From the NCBI RefSeq assembly GCF_900114745.1, contig NZ_FOUB01000008.1:31785-95784 (forward strand): 64,000 nt of DNA, given 5' to 3'. A program made the translations under genes and the position numbers. Positions 56,078 to 63,856 of this stretch are shown here, piece after piece (position 1 is the first letter of the stretch; each line of letters starts with the position of its first letter). The notes beneath the pieces are model-generated. The model worked only from the letters and a program-made list of their open reading frames with translations, did not search any database and was not told the DNA's origin. The DNA comes from Nitrosomonas communis (GTDB taxonomy: Bacteria > Pseudomonadota > Gammaproteobacteria > Burkholderiales > Nitrosomonadaceae).

Positions 56078-56733
56078 TTTTTAGGTTCAATGCTGCCCCA
56101 TGTGTTATGGAAGACCAATTCATCCAAAGGACGCTCATCTGTCCACCCTACCAGTTTTAACATCGGCGCGGGATAAAATGCTTCGACATGACCCAGACAC
56201 AAAATAGCGACCGGTTTGCTGTTCGCCGGCATCTTCAATAACAGGGCAAGCTGTACCGGATCAAATAATGAAACCCAACCCATGCCTAATCCTTCGGCAC
56301 GAGCAGCCAGCCATAAATTTTGAATGGCACACGCCACTGAAGCCAAATCCATTTCTGGCAAAGTACGTCGGCCAAAGATATGTTGCTCACGCTGGTCGCC
56401 CAAGGTGGCCACGAGCAGTTCTCCGCATTCCCGAATACCATCGACTTTCAGGCGCATGAATTCATCACTGCGCTCAGCCAGCGCAGTTGCTGTGCGAACA
56501 CGTTCTTCCTCTACCAGGGAAGCTAATGCATTGCGCAACTGAGGGTCAGTAATACGTATAAACCGCCATGGTTGCATTAAACCGACACTGGGTGCCTGAT
56601 GGGCTGCAGCAAGCAAGCGTTTAAACACAACTGGATCAACTGGGCCAGGAATAAAATGACGCATATCGCGACGTTCGGCAATCGCCCGATAAACTGCAGC
56701 ACGTTCAGTTTCACTAAAACGGTGATCGATCAT
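56074..56733 (-). CDS. bluB: 5,6-dimethylbenzimidazole synthase
   Basis: Flavin-destroying enzyme making the lower ligand DMB from FMNH2 and oxygen. The 219-residue nitroreductase-fold protein has ERRDMRHFIPGPVDPVVFKRLLAAAHQAPSVGLMQPWRFI near 15-60, diagnostic of BluB (RRDMRHF), and GMGWVSLFDP near 150. Its presence means the cell can make its own DMB rather than depend on imported base. It follows cobO by 33 bp. Confidence 0.94.
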   Translation of the reverse strand: MIDHRFSETERAAVYRAIAERRDMRHFIPGPVDPVVFKRLLAAAHQAPSVGLMQPWRFIRITDPQLRNALASLVEEERVRTATALAERSDEFMRLKVDGIRECGELLVATLGDQREQHIFGRRTLPEMDLASVACAIQNLWLAARAEGLGMGWVSLFDPVQLALLLKMPANSKPVAILCLGHVEAFYPAPMLKLVGWTDERPLDELVFHNTWGSIEPKK

Positions 56734-56766
56734 CTTGTTCTGATTCAGCCAACTATCTAGCTACTA

Positions 56767-57441
56767 TTATAAATCAATCCCTTTTTGTGCCTGAATGCCA
56801 GCACGATAAGCATGTTTGATATCGCGCATTTCAGTTACCGTGTCAGCTGCTTCACAAAGTGCATCAGGAGCAGCACGTCCCGTAATGACCACATGCTGCA
56901 TGGGCGGGCGATTCTTTAGATCATTCAGCACCATGGTTAAATCCAACCAGCCAAATTTGATTGGGTAGGTTAATTCGTCGAGTACGATCAAATCCAATGT
57001 CGGATCACGCAGCATTGCTTGCACAATCGCCCAGCCGCGTTGGGCCGTTTCGCTATCTCGTGCCAGATCTTGCGTGTCCCAGGTGAAGCCTTCCCCCAGA
57101 ACATGCCAGATCACATTTTCCTGATGCTGAAAAAAAGCTTCTTCGCCGGTATCTTTACGGCTTTTAATGAATTGCGCGACTCCTACTCGCATGCCATGCC
57201 CCAGCGCGCGTGCAATCATACCAAATGCCGAGCTGGATTTGCCTTTACCATTACCGGTAAGAATTAGCAACAAACCTTTATTCTGATCTGCGCGCGCAAT
57301 AGCGCTATCGATTACTTCTTTCTTGCGCTGCATGCGCTCGCGGTAGCGCTTTTCCCGTTCTGACTCTGCCTTTCCACTATCCGGTTGAGGAGGCGCGCAA
57401 TGGCACGCAGCATTCTCACGATCCTCTTCAGAATCTACCAT
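56767..57441 (-). CDS. cobO: Cob(I)yrinic acid a,c-diamide adenosyltransferase
   Basis: ATP:corrinoid adenosyltransferase of the CobA/CobO/BtuR type, 224 residues. A Cys/Pro-containing, charged N-terminal extension is followed by P-loop TGNGKGKSSSAFGM near 63, VGVAQFIKSRKDTGEE, a GEGFTWDTQ segment near 118, and LDELTYPIKFGWL near 155. It adenosylates corrinoids taken up via BtuB before nucleotide-loop assembly. Confidence 0.95.
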   Translation of the reverse strand: MVDSEEDRENAACHCAPPQPDSGKAESEREKRYRERMQRKKEVIDSAIARADQNKGLLLILTGNGKGKSSSAFGMIARALGHGMRVGVAQFIKSRKDTGEEAFFQHQENVIWHVLGEGFTWDTQDLARDSETAQRGWAIVQAMLRDPTLDLIVLDELTYPIKFGWLDLTMVLNDLKNRPPMQHVVITGRAAPDALCEAADTVTEMRDIKHAYRAGIQAQKGIDL

Positions 57442-57445
57442 GATG

Positions 57446-58027
57446 TTAACCTGCTGAGGTGTTAGAGGAATTGAATTGCTGGCGTAGCGCTACCAATGCA
57501 GCATGCATGGCTATCGCAATCCCTGCATAAACCAGGAATGATTCAATATACATCGGGAAATACTTGAACGATCTCTCAGCAAATTCAACCCATGTGGTGG
57601 CTTCAAAGCGGCCGGAGAAGAAATAAAACCCCCCACCGGAAAATAATTCGCACAACATTAAACCTGTCATCATACTGAGGGAAAGGGGCATCAATGTGCG
57701 CCAGGCAAATTGATGGCGATGAGCGTACCAACGACCAGCCAGCCATAGTGAAATATATGCAGGCAATAAAAACACATAAGCTGGCGTCAAACAGAAACCG
57801 CTGACACCCCCCCAGGTATAAGCTGCAAAATCGAGCCAGCTGCCAAGCGCCAGAAAACCCAGTAATGGCCAGGCTGAACGTAAATAAACACCGGCCAGAA
57901 AGAAAATGAGCCAGGAAGCATCCGGCAGATTATGCAATGAGGCAAAATGATGGCCGCGGGTAATGATCATCAGTGATACCAGTGCTAGACCGATACCCAT
58001 TTGATTGCGAATGGATAAAGTAAACAT
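57446..58027 (-). CDS. btuN: Putative B12-transport-associated membrane protein (BtuN-like)
   Basis: 193-residue integral membrane protein with five or six predicted helices (about 9-25, 37-52, 56-74, 80-98, 110-130, 158-180). It lies between btuB and cobO, 14 bp behind btuB, under the same riboswitch. Position and size fit the family sometimes called BtuN, proposed as the inner-membrane component of cobalamin uptake where BtuCDF is missing. That role is inferred from genomic context; there is no catalytic motif. Confidence 0.65.
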   Translation of the reverse strand: MFTLSIRNQMGIGLALVSLMIITRGHHFASLHNLPDASWLIFFLAGVYLRSAWPLLGFLALGSWLDFAAYTWGGVSGFCLTPAYVFLLPAYISLWLAGRWYAHRHQFAWRTLMPLSLSMMTGLMLCELFSGGGFYFFSGRFEATTWVEFAERSFKYFPMYIESFLVYAGIAIAMHAALVALRQQFNSSNTSAG

Positions 58028-58041
58028 TTTTTGACTCCTTG

Positions 58042-59892
58042 TTAAGGTTGATAACGTAAAGTAGCGAAGAAATTACGCCCCGGCTGGTTGAAGAATGCTG
58101 CTGTTTCATAGTGTTCATCAAACAGATTCTCAATACGCCCCTGTAGCCGCCAGTGTTTGCTCATTATATATTCAGCACGTAAATCAAATTTCACATAACT
58201 GTCCAGCTTGCGTGTATTGGCCACATCATCGAAGCGTTCGCCTTCAGCCAGAAACATGGCCCCGATCCTGTATTGACCAAACAGGCGATCGATATCCAGG
58301 CGAAATGTCTGTTCTGCCCGTCTGGGTAATATATTACCCTTATTGAGCCCGGATGAGCGATTTTCAGGATCCAGGAAAGTCAGATTGCCATTCAGCTGCC
58401 AGCCCATAATCTGTGTGCCGAGGACAGCTTCCAGTCCTTTGATACGCGCCTGATCGATATTAGCTGGCGCTAAGATATTGGCGTCAAACGCAATCAACTC
58501 ATCAATGCGGGTTTCATACACATTTAATGACCAATTACCCCAGTCAGGGCTGCCACGCACACCAAATTCAAAACTGCGTGACTCCTCGGGGCGCAGATTG
58601 GCATTGCCAAAATTTGGAAAAAAGAGTTCGTTAAAGGTAGGCGCTTTAAAAGCACTGCCAAAACTTGCAATCAGACGTACCTTGTCAGTGATGGCATAAC
58701 CCCAACCAGCCCCCCCCGTGACACGGCTGCCAAATTGCTGATTGTCATCATGCCGTAGCGATAACTGCACATTATGTGCCGCAATAGAAGCCAGATGCTG
58801 GGCAAAAACGCCCCAATTGCTGCGTGAGTTCACGGTAAAAGCCTCTGTGCTGTTGACCTGATCATGCTGATAATCCGTGCCCACTGTCAGTTGATGATTC
58901 TGATGCAGCATAAAATTATTTTGCCAGGTAATGGTGTCACGCGTGGTATCAAAGCGTGTCATAAAAACCTTACCCAGGTAATTATCCGCATCATCCCGGC
59001 TACGACCTGCAATGATATTTACCCGCCAGAAATCGAAGGGTGAGAAACGCGCAGAGCCACCAAAAACCTGTTGTGCGATGACAGCTTTGTTGACAAAACT
59101 GCCATCAAACTCCGTCTTGCCCGCTGAATGCATAAAATTACCTTCGATTTCCAATCCATTCTGGAAACGATACCCTGCGCGGGCAGAACCCGCTACATTG
59201 CGGTAGCCATCCTTATCTGGGTCTGGTTCATCGGAAAAACATCCCGCAGTAGCCGAGCCGGTGCAGGCATTAAAGCCGCTTGTGCCGATACCGCTCACCG
59301 TCATATTGAACCAACCCTGCTTGCCACCGCCTGAAAGACCGACCGAACCATTGAGCGTAGTGTAGCTACCCCCACCAAAACTAAAGCTTGGCTTAATCCC
59401 CTCCCCTACACCCTTGCGGGTAAAAATCTGAATGACACCACCGATTGCTTCGGAACCATACAAACTGGAACGCGGACCGCGCACAATTTCAATGCGCTCA
59501 ATCTGTTCCACAGGGATATTTTCAAAGGCCGTCGTTCCCGATGTAGCTGATCCTGCCTTGATGCCGTCGATTAATACCAGCACATGATCAGATTCAGTCC
59601 CACGCATCTGCAGAAAAGTGCCTTTACCCGGACCACCATTATTGGTGACATTGATGCCCAGTACACCACGGAACAAATCCTCAAGTGATCTTGCCTGTTG
59701 GCGCTCCATATCTTTGCGCGAGATCACCGTCACCGAAGCAAGTGATTCTTCTGTCGTCTGCGCAGTACGCGTTGCGGTGACGATAATGGGCTTTCCTTGA
59801 TGATCTATATTTTCAGCCAAGACAGCGTTAGCTGCAGTCGTAGCTGTACCTAGCCATAGCACAGCCATTGCCGATAACCGGCATTTTTGCAT
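58042..59892 (-). CDS. btuB: TonB-dependent vitamin B12 receptor
   Basis: Outer-membrane corrinoid receptor, 616 residues. The signal peptide (about 1-26, ending NAVLA) is followed by a TonB box region PIIVTATRTAQT and a plug with VTVISRKDMERQQARSLEDLFRG and LQMRGTESDHVLVLIDGIK. The segment IERIEIVRGPRSSLYGSEAIGGVIQI follows, then a 22-strand type barrel ending in a C-terminal aromatic strand (NFFATLRYQP). It is the first gene behind the cobalamin riboswitch, which confirms the substrate. Confidence 0.94.
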   Translation of the reverse strand: MQKCRLSAMAVLWLGTATTAANAVLAENIDHQGKPIIVTATRTAQTTEESLASVTVISRKDMERQQARSLEDLFRGVLGINVTNNGGPGKGTFLQMRGTESDHVLVLIDGIKAGSATSGTTAFENIPVEQIERIEIVRGPRSSLYGSEAIGGVIQIFTRKGVGEGIKPSFSFGGGSYTTLNGSVGLSGGGKQGWFNMTVSGIGTSGFNACTGSATAGCFSDEPDPDKDGYRNVAGSARAGYRFQNGLEIEGNFMHSAGKTEFDGSFVNKAVIAQQVFGGSARFSPFDFWRVNIIAGRSRDDADNYLGKVFMTRFDTTRDTITWQNNFMLHQNHQLTVGTDYQHDQVNSTEAFTVNSRSNWGVFAQHLASIAAHNVQLSLRHDDNQQFGSRVTGGAGWGYAITDKVRLIASFGSAFKAPTFNELFFPNFGNANLRPEESRSFEFGVRGSPDWGNWSLNVYETRIDELIAFDANILAPANIDQARIKGLEAVLGTQIMGWQLNGNLTFLDPENRSSGLNKGNILPRRAEQTFRLDIDRLFGQYRIGAMFLAEGERFDDVANTRKLDSYVKFDLRAEYIMSKHWRLQGRIENLFDEHYETAAFFNQPGRNFFATLRYQP

Positions 59893-60039
59893 GATCTCAT
59901 TCCTCCGCGCACACCCGCGCGTTGTTAGGTTAACAAGTCAGTCTTGCAGAGGAATTGAGTAAAAGACAAGCAGATCAGCTTTGAGAAAAGCCAATCAAAG
60001 TGCCGGTTACCGCCCTCCGCAATAACATAATTTTTACTT

Positions 60040-60232
60040 CAGGCCGGTCTCCGGACTCATGAGCGGAATTCATTCCTGATCTACGCCTTCCCATGTCATC
60101 ACACAGTGGCATGATGTAGATCGCTAACCCATTTACCGTTGCGGGGGCAGTGTTGGCATTGTCTGAATCGAATCAGAGCGCACCAGCTTCCCGTTTAACG
60201 TTCAAGATAAAAAATTCAAGAAGGCACCTGAG
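60040..60232 (-). promoter_or_regulatory. Cobalamin riboswitch
   Basis: Read on the minus strand: AGGTGCCTT near the 5' end, AACGGGAAGCTGGTG, CTGCCCCCGCAACGGTAA, the B12 box GCCACTG (60110-60104), GGGAAGGCG and a 3' GAGTCCGGAGACCGGCCT. These are the conserved blocks of the AdoCbl/cobalamin riboswitch in the right order. It lies about 150 nt upstream of btuB and should repress the whole eleven-gene operon when corrinoid is plentiful. Confidence 0.96.
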
Positions 60233-60350
60233 GTAAGTGGCGCGCAGACTACAGAATTAGGGAATGGGTGTCAAGCTTTCGGGAAGATAACAGTCTAGTG
60301 AACTTATAATTCAAGTCTGATCTTTTTGATTTCTGGATAGACGAGTCATG

Positions 60351-60565
60351 GATAGCGGTAATGCTTGAGCCTAAGTTTGTTATGTACCTAATCTAATAAC
60401 CGTGATCTATTCATCATATTTATGGATCTACTAAGGTTTGATAAAATGAAAGCTAAATTGACGCAATTCTATAAAATATAAGGAAATAGCATGCAGCTTG
60501 TCGTGTTAGATTTGATTTTTGACATAATAGACTGTTTTATTTCGGAGATCCAATCCTAGTTGAGT
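60351..60565 (+). repeat. About 210-bp direct repeat, copy 1 (upstream of the TIR gene)
   Basis: Aligns end to end with 62829-63041 (blocks TGATCTATTCATCATATTT, GAAAGCTAAATTGACGCA, GTGTTAGAT, ATTTTTGACxTAATAxACTG, GGAGATCxAATxCTAGTT). It ends in CTA-GTTGAGT, which fits the integron crossover pattern GTTRRRY. The TIR gene starts 26 bp later. It could be an attI-like site or a cassette leader with promoter; no integrase gene is in the window. Confidence 0.8.
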
Positions 60566-60590
60566 TGACTGTAGGAGAGATTCTGAAGTT

Positions 60591-61811
60591 ATGAATAAAT
60601 CCCAAGGATTCTGGTCATACGTCCACGCCGACGATGAGGCTGATGGTCAGCGGATTGCCCGCCTTGCCTGGGATGTTTCTGCGCAGTTCGAAATGTTGAC
60701 GGGTGAGTCTCTTGAAATCTTCCTGGACAAAGATGCAATCCGTTGGGGTGAGGAGTGGCGCAACAAGATTGATGCAAATCTCGCCACCATCGCGTTTTTC
60801 ATTCCGGTGCTTACGCCCCGCTATTTCATGAGCGCGGAATGTCGTCGAGAGCTGCAATTTTTTGCGCGCGAAGCAAATCGTTTAGGAATCAGAGATTTGT
60901 TGCTACCAGTGCTGTACGTGGACGTAAGTGCTCTGCATGAGGAGAATCCAACAGACGACCTCATTTTGCTCATTCGCTCATTCCAATGGGAAGACTGGCG
61001 CGACCTGAGATTTGTCGATGTATCAGCGGAGGCGTACCGAAGGGGAGTTGCAAAGCTTGCTGTGCGGCTGGTTGAGGCAAATCGCTATGTAGAGAAATCC
61101 AACGCAGCGTCGACTCGCGCAATCGTATCGACCAACTTTCCGGGCGAAGAGCTCAATGAGCCTCCGGGATTTCTTGATCAGATGGCTCGTACTGAGGACA
61201 CGCTGCCCAAGCTTGCCCATACAATGGAGTCAATCGCCCGGGAGATTGAGCAGATAGGTCGCATTATGAGGAAAGGCACCTCAGAAATCGCACAGCGAGA
61301 CAAGCAGGCGGCAGGATTCGCAGCGCGGCTCGTCGTGACAAAAAAGGTGGCCCAGCTTCTTTCCGAACCTGTTGAACGGATTTGGTCGTTTGGAAATGAG
61401 TTCACGTCTCATCTTCATGACGTCGACCAAGGGGTGAGACTGCTCATTGAGCAGTCAGTGGAAGAACTGGATCGAGTTCCGTCAGCAAAACCCATGGTAT
61501 GCAGCTTTTTCGTGGCCATTCGAACTATGAGCAAGACAACCGAGGCCGGGCTGGCATCAGTACAGGGAATGATCGATGCGATCGGGCCATTAGAAAAGAT
61601 GTCCAGGGATTTGAGGCCGGTTCTCCGGCAGCTTCGCAATGGCCTTACCACGATGGTCGAAGCACGAGAGGTCAGCGCTGAGTGGGTGGAGCTGATCGCC
61701 CGCACAGGAATCGATTGCACGACAGAGGAGTTGCCAGAAGGATCGGCCCAACATCCGCTTGCAGCCGACGGCGCTGGATCGGAAATCTACGGGGTCAGGC
61801 CTTACAATTGA
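60591..61811 (+). CDS. TIR-domain protein, probable defence NADase
   Basis: 406 residues. The N-terminal TIR domain (about 1-150) has FWSYVHADDEADGQRIARL, LEIFLDKDAIRWGEEWRNKIDANLATIAFFIPVLTPRY and the catalytic-Glu motif SAECRREL (Glu87), so NAD+ cleavage is likely. The C-terminal half is helical with no recognised domain and may sense the trigger or oligomerise. The last six residues (GVRPYN) and stop come from the end of an inserted RAYT element, so the native C-terminus is lost or changed. The gene is preceded by a repeat ending in an integron-like core and is probably imported. Confidence 0.82.
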   Translation: MNKSQGFWSYVHADDEADGQRIARLAWDVSAQFEMLTGESLEIFLDKDAIRWGEEWRNKIDANLATIAFFIPVLTPRYFMSAECRRELQFFAREANRLGIRDLLLPVLYVDVSALHEENPTDDLILLIRSFQWEDWRDLRFVDVSAEAYRRGVAKLAVRLVEANRYVEKSNAASTRAIVSTNFPGEELNEPPGFLDQMARTEDTLPKLAHTMESIAREIEQIGRIMRKGTSEIAQRDKQAAGFAARLVVTKKVAQLLSEPVERIWSFGNEFTSHLHDVDQGVRLLIEQSVEELDRVPSAKPMVCSFFVAIRTMSKTTEAGLASVQGMIDAIGPLEKMSRDLRPVLRQLRNGLTTMVEAREVSAEWVELIARTGIDCTTEELPEGSAQHPLAADGAGSEIYGVRPYN

Positions 61812-62735
61812 CATCACTACCCTAATATTTTAACCTTCAATGGTTTACATCTACATAGAATGCACAGATGGCAAGACCTTTACGCATTAAATTTGCTGGG
61901 ACGCTGTATCATGTGACAGCGCGCGGCAACGCACGGGAAAATATCTATCACGATGACATTGATCGTCAACAGTTTTTGCTATTGCTACAGAACACGGTCA
62001 ATCGTTATGACTGGTAGTGTCATGCCTATTGTCTCATGGACAACCACTACCATTGATTAATTGAAACCAATTCTCCCACCCTGTCCAAGGGAATAAAGTA
62101 TCTCAACGGTACTTACACGCAATATTTCAATCGGCAGCATCAGCGTATTGGCCACGTGTTTCAAGGCCGTTTCAAAGCCATATTGGTGCAGAAAGATGCT
62201 ATCTGCTGGAATTGGCGCGTTATATTGCTTTGAACCCGGTGCGGGCACAGATGGTGCGAAGTGCCAAAGAATGGCGTTGGAGCAGTTATCGCGCAACAGC
62301 TGGATACGAAGAAAACGCTGCCTGTTTAACCACTGAATGGACCCTCGCTGGATTTGACAAAATAAAGAGCGTCGCGCAGCAACACTATCGAGATTTTGTT
62401 AAAGCTGGTAAAGAACAACCCTCCCCCTGGAAAGGCTTAAAGAACCAGATTTATTTGGGTGATGATGACTTTGTCAATGATATGCAGCGTAAACTCAACC
62501 CTGAACAATCGCTCAAAGACATACCCAGAAAGCAAAAACAGGCCCCCATCAAACCATTAAGCTACTTTGTTGATCGCTATAAAAACCGTGATGAAGGTAT
62601 GGCTCAGGCGTATTTAAGCGGACACTATACGCTCGCTCAAGTAGGTGAGCATTTTGGCGTGGTTATGCCACCGTAAGTTGGGCTGTGAGCAGGCGGAAAA
62701 GAGAAAGCGAGAATGTCTAATGTAAGGTCTGATCC
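61791..62735 (+). mobile_element. RAYT element with terminal inverted repeats
   Basis: Left end GGGGTCAGGCCTTACAATTG and right end TGTCTAATGTAAGGTCTGAT (62714 on) are inverted, matching at about 18 of 22 positions. They flank the broken RAYT gene. The left end lies inside the last codons of the TIR gene. REP-like ends beside RAYT genes are normal for this family. Confidence 0.7.
61868..62676 (+). pseudogene. REP-associated tyrosine transposase (RAYT, Y1_Tnp), inactivated
   Basis: The first frame reads MARPLRIKFAGTLYHVTARG, then FLLLLQNTVNRYDW, an in-frame TAG, CHAYCLMDNHYH, a TAA, then LIETNSPTLSKGIKYLNGTYTQYFNRQHQRIGHVFQGRFKAILVQKD. After a frameshift near 62200 the second frame continues LARYIALNPVRAQMVRSAKEWRWSSYRA to VGEHFGVVMPP. 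NHYH is the HUH-like metal site of RAYTs. Two stops and one frameshift leave it non-functional. It has integrated at the 3' end of the TIR gene. Confidence 0.92.
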
Positions 62736-62828
62736 TGAGGATTGCTGCGGATTGGTTATGGCTGTTGTTTATGCTTATTGTGAAAAAAATACGACGCTTT
62801 TATTCAGGCATATAAGATTACTTGGCTC

Positions 62829-63041
62829 GATAACTGCGATGCCTAAGCCTGAGTTAGTCATGTTCCTAATCCAAAAGCCATGATCTATTCATCATATTTG
62901 TGGAGCTAATAAAGTTTGTTATGATGAAAGCTAAATTGACGCATTTCTATAAAACATGGAGATAGCATGTAAATTACCGTGTTAGATGTCATTTTTGACG
63001 TAATATACTGCGTCATTTCAGAGATCTAATTCTAGTTAGAC
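62829..63041 (+). repeat. About 210-bp direct repeat, copy 2 (upstream of the VOC gene)
   Basis: Second copy of the repeat at 60351-60565. Here TTCATCATA and TATGATGAA form an inverted pair (62887 and 62919), and TGACG/CGTCA another (62996-63015). It ends CTA-GTTAGAC (63035-63041), an exact GTTRRRY core. The VOC cassette starts right after it, 73 bp before the VOC start codon. Confidence 0.8.
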
Positions 63042-63113
63042 CTCCAATGGTGAATCGATGACTTCATCCCGGAACTGCTCAGACTCTATTTCTAATTACG
63101 ATGGAGGACCATC

Positions 63114-63599
63114 ATGACGAAGATCGCAAAGAACACGATTTGCCTTTGGTACGAACGCGAGGCCGAGGAGGCGGCTCGATTCTACGCCAAGACCTTTCCC
63201 GATTCGTCCGTCGGCGCGGTGCATCGTGCACCGGGCGACTTTCCGTCGGGCAAGCAAGGGGACGTATTGACCGTCGAGTTCACCGTGATAGGCATTCCCT
63301 GCCTGGGGCTGAACGGTGGGCCCGCGTTCAAACACAATGAAGCGTTCTCGTTCCAAGTTGCCACGGAAGATCAGGCCGAGACCGATCGATATTGGAACGC
63401 GATCATCGACAACGGCGGCCAAGAGAGCGAGTGCGGTTGGTGCAAGGACAAGTGGGGCGTCTCCTGGCAAATTACGCCAATTGCATTGATCAAGGCGTAT
63501 ACCAGCCCCGATCTCTCCGCCGCCAAGCGGGCATTTGATGCAATGATGACGATGAAAAAGATAAACATCGCCGTGATCGAGGCGGCGGTTCGTGGCTAG
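63114..63599 (+). CDS. VOC-family protein (PhnB / 3-demethylubiquinone methyltransferase-like), integron cassette gene
   Basis: 161-residue vicinal-oxygen-chelate fold protein. It has the N-terminal NTICLWYEREAEEAARFYAKTFPDS and the segment FSFQVATEDQAETDRYWNAII, then CGWCKDKWGVSWQITP, typical of the PhnB-like subfamily. Substrate is unknown; relatives are frequent integron cassette genes and some have resistance-like roles. Ribosome-binding site GGAGG lies 7 bp before ATG. GC content is clearly higher than the host genes. It ends 9 bp before an attC site. Confidence 0.9.
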   Translation: MTKIAKNTICLWYEREAEEAARFYAKTFPDSSVGAVHRAPGDFPSGKQGDVLTVEFTVIGIPCLGLNGGPAFKHNEAFSFQVATEDQAETDRYWNAIIDNGGQESECGWCKDKWGVSWQITPIALIKAYTSPDLSAAKRAFDAMMTMKKINIAVIEAAVRG

Positions 63600-63608
63600 A
63601 AGCGGGCG

Positions 63609-63668
63609 GTCTAACAACAGCATGCATCGGACGGCGCTGCGAGCCGTCGCTGATGCTGAGCGTTATAC
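63609..63668 (+). other. Integron attC recombination site
   Basis: 60 bp with R'' box GTCTAAC (63609-63615) and R' box GTTATAC (63662-63668). Between them lies an imperfect palindrome: CAGCAT with ATGCTG and GGACGGC with GCCGTC around a GCTGCGA loop. Length, boxes and position just after a stop codon match a standard attC (59-base element). The R' box departs from GTTRRRY at one position. Confidence 0.88.
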
Positions 63669-63688
63669 CTCTCTAGGAAGGTGATTAA

Positions 63689-63856
63689 GTGGCACAACAT
63701 AACACACAGCAAGTATGTTTAAACGGGCACCAGATCACTGACAACTACCATCGTTCGCCAGAGTTTCGTAGAAAATTTTGTGCTCAGTCCGGCGCAGAGA
63801 CGATCCATAAGTGCCCCAATTGCAATAATGGGATAGTCTCTTCCAATATGAAATGA
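63689..63856 (+). pseudogene. DUF2321-type zinc-ribbon protein, truncated integron cassette gene
   Basis: From a GTG start with AGGAAGG 8 bp before it: MAQHNTQQVCLNGHQITDNY, then HRSPEFRRKFCAQSGAETIHKCPNCNNGI. The CLNGH, FC and CPNC motifs match the N-terminal zinc-binding part of DUF2321 proteins, which are common cassette-encoded proteins. The family's second Cys of the FCxxC pair is Ser here (FCAQSG). After CNNGI the frame leaves the family and stops at 63856, where an insertion sequence begins, so about half the protein is missing. Confidence 0.7.
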
